A DNA stretch of 64,000 bases, from contig NZ_PXYL01000002.1 in NCBI RefSeq assembly GCF_003012705.1, forward strand, positions 248,001 to 312,000, given 5' to 3'. Position numbers and translations under genes: made by a program. Below are positions 62,770 to 64,000 of the stretch, in pieces. The notes beneath the pieces were generated by a model. It was not told where the DNA came from and did no database searches. It worked only from the letters and a program-made list of their open reading frames with translations. The first letter of the stretch is position 1; every line of letters begins with the position of its first letter. The DNA is from Pseudaminobacter soli (ex Li et al. 2025). Its GTDB lineage: Bacteria > Pseudomonadota > Alphaproteobacteria > Rhizobiales > Rhizobiaceae.

Positions 62770-63657
62770 TTAGGCCTTCAGGCCTTCCGCGGCATAGGCA
62801 GCGATGTCCGCATGCGTGGCGAACCAGACATCGTCACGGCCGCGGATGTGGCGGATCAGCTCTTCCAGGATGGTGATGCGCGAGCGGTAGCCGATGACAT
62901 GCGGGTGCATGGTCAGGAGGAACAGGCCACCCTCCTCATAGGCGCGGTCGAACTCGCGGCGGAAGATGTCCAACACTGCCGTCGGCGGCGTGTAGGGCCG
63001 GTGGGCGGTGAAGCGGTTCATGTTGAAATAGACCGCGTCGTCGCGGATCCATTCCACCGGCAGCTCGACGATGCCGGTCGGCTCGCCGTCCTCGACGATC
63101 TCATAGGGGTCATCATCGGCCATCAGCGAGGAGTCGTAGAGCAGGCCAAGCTCGCGCTGGATCTTGAGCGTGACTTGCGAGAAATCCCAGGAGGGCGTGC
63201 GCATGCCGACAGGGCGAACGCCGGTGATCTTCTCCAGCGCGTCGGCGGCGCGGAAGTGCAGATCGCGCTCGTTTTCCGGCGGAACCTTGGTGTTCAGCTC
63301 GTGGATCCAGCCATGCAGGCCGATCTCGTGGCCTTCCGCGATTACCCGGCTCTGCTCGTCAGGATAGAGCAGGCCAACCACGGCCGGCACGAAAAAGGTC
63401 GCCTTGATGTCGTTGTCGCTGAGCGTCTTGAGGATGCGCGGAATGCCGACGCGGTTCCCGTACTGGCCCTGCGACATGCGGCCGATGGATTCGCCGCCGT
63501 CACGCAGTTCGTTGGTCTCATGGTCGCTGTCGAAGGAAAGCGCCACCGCGCAGCGCGCTCCGTTCTTCCAGCTCTTCGGCTTCAGCGAGCGGCCGGCGCG
63601 CACCTTGTTCACCTTGCCGCGCCAAACCGTCTCGTCCCACTGCCAGGGTTCCATCAT
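62770..63657 (-). CDS. CE4 polysaccharide deacetylase-family hydrolase (HpPgdA-like), second
   Basis: 295 residues. First metal motif FDSDHE and second HGWIH. No signal peptide. It is longer at the N-terminus than the 55265 protein and only distantly similar, but shares the small-molecule-hydrolase look of HpPgdA-like proteins (GMRTPSWDFS, MHPHVIGYRSR). GAGG lies shortly before the ATG; an adjacent second ATG is also possible. It is downstream of a dipeptide-type ABC gene in the same direction, 20 bases apart, so it probably acts on that importer's substrate. Confidence 0.87.
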   Translation of the reverse strand: MMEPWQWDETVWRGKVNKVRAGRSLKPKSWKNGARCAVALSFDSDHETNELRDGGESIGRMSQGQYGNRVGIPRILKTLSDNDIKATFFVPAVVGLLYPDEQSRVIAEGHEIGLHGWIHELNTKVPPENERDLHFRAADALEKITGVRPVGMRTPSWDFSQVTLKIQRELGLLYDSSLMADDDPYEIVEDGEPTGIVELPVEWIRDDAVYFNMNRFTAHRPYTPPTAVLDIFRREFDRAYEEGGLFLLTMHPHVIGYRSRITILEELIRHIRGRDDVWFATHADIAAYAAEGLKA

Positions 63658-63677
63658 TTACCTCGTATTTCGATGGT

Positions 63678-64000
63678 TCAAAGGACAGCCGCATCCGCTG
63701 GCATCGCCTGCGGCAGCACGGGTACCGCCGCGAGCAGCCGGCGGGTGTAGTCGTCCCGCGGGTTCTCGTAGATCTCGGCGGTCTGGCCAGCCTCAACGAT
63801 GCGGCCGCGATACATGATCGCGACGCGGTCGCAAAGATGACGGACGACCGAGAGGTCGTGCGAGATGAAGATGAGCGTCAGCTCCAGTTCCTTGCGCAGG
63901 CGGATCAAGAGGTTGATGATCTGCGCCTGGATGGAAACGTCGAGCGAGGCCACCGGCTCGTCGCACACCACCACGTCGGGCTGCATGGCAAGCGCACGCG
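63678..64000 (-). CDS. Dipeptide/oligopeptide-type ABC ATPase, C-terminal part (runs off the right edge)
   Basis: The visible C-terminal 106 residues or so carry Walker B VVVCDEPVASLD, the H-loop FISHDLSVVRHLCD and the AEIYENPRDDYTRRLLAAVP tail of OppF/DppF proteins. The frame stays open to the edge, with RALA before the first visible Met, so that Met is internal. It lies upstream of and codirectional with the deacetylase-like gene, suggesting a dipeptide-type importer to the right of the window. Confidence 0.9.
   Translation of the reverse strand, partial: RALAMQPDVVVCDEPVASLDVSIQAQIINLLIRLRKELELTLIFISHDLSVVRHLCDRVAIMYRGRIVEAGQTAEIYENPRDDYTRRLLAAVPVLPQAMPADAAVL

Noticed and set aside
1-64000. 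CRISPR arrays, insertion sequences, prophage, tRNA or rRNA genes
   Set aside because: Searched by eye on both strands; no repeat-spacer pattern, transposase motif, or tRNA/rRNA-like sequence was found.

Overview
The window is a GC-rich, densely coding chromosomal segment of an alphaproteobacterium, most likely a Rhizobiales member of the Phyllobacteriaceae type (Mesorhizobium/Aminobacter-like). The placement rests on general features: high GC, a LivM-LivG fusion, a nadABC operon next to a NadQ-type regulator, a gadB-gadC-glsA cluster, a rhizobial-type FNR/FixK box and many ABC importers. No rRNA, tRNA, CRISPR array, transposase or phage gene was found. It reads as a nutrient-scavenging and catabolic region rather than a mobile element.

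Layout. 1-6.1 kb: the start of an aldo/keto reductase, a divergent LysR regulator and a branched-chain-type (LivK/H/MG/F) importer. 6.4-16.7 kb: a LysR regulator and a rightward operon encoding a ribose-type ABC importer, one of whose permeases is fused to a strictosidine-synthase-like beta-propeller; a second free propeller; then a class IV aminotransferase, an AhpD-like protein and a quinone oxidoreductase. 16.8-24.4 kb: a CrtI-like flavoprotein, a cyclase-family hydrolase, a MarR regulator and a MaoC protein on the minus strand, divergent from an indolepyruvate:ferredoxin oxidoreductase (iorAB). 24.6-32.3 kb: a dipeptide-type ABC importer, a winged-helix regulator, and a RutA-like FMN monooxygenase with its flavin reductase. 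32.4-39.5 kb: a second CrtI-like flavoprotein, an APC transporter, and glsA-gadC-gadB (glutamine to glutamate to GABA acid resistance). 40.0-44.6 kb: a probable 32-residue membrane peptide under an FNR/FixK box, then nadC, nadB, nadA and nadQ. 44.8-49.9 kb: a Fe3+/polyamine-type ABC importer ending in its own LacI regulator. 50-63.7 kb: an FMN reductase, a MarR regulator, a second polyamine-type importer, two CE4 deacetylase-like hydrolases, two SDRs, an amidase, an Lrp regulator and a 1014-residue kinase-peptidase-aminotransferase fusion. The right edge holds the end of another dipeptide-type ATPase.

How the genes fit together. Six ABC importers, one of them only partly in the window, each sit with a small set of soluble enzymes and usually a local regulator (LysR, MarR, LacI, Lrp). 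Several regulators have a plausible palindromic operator nearby. Three otherwise unrelated importer operons carry a strong RNA hairpin just after the binding-protein gene, which would favour high binding-protein expression over the membrane components. The main candidates for undescribed biology are the propeller-fused permease operon, the FNR/FixK-box small membrane peptide, and the fusion-enzyme catabolic cluster at 51-63.7 kb.
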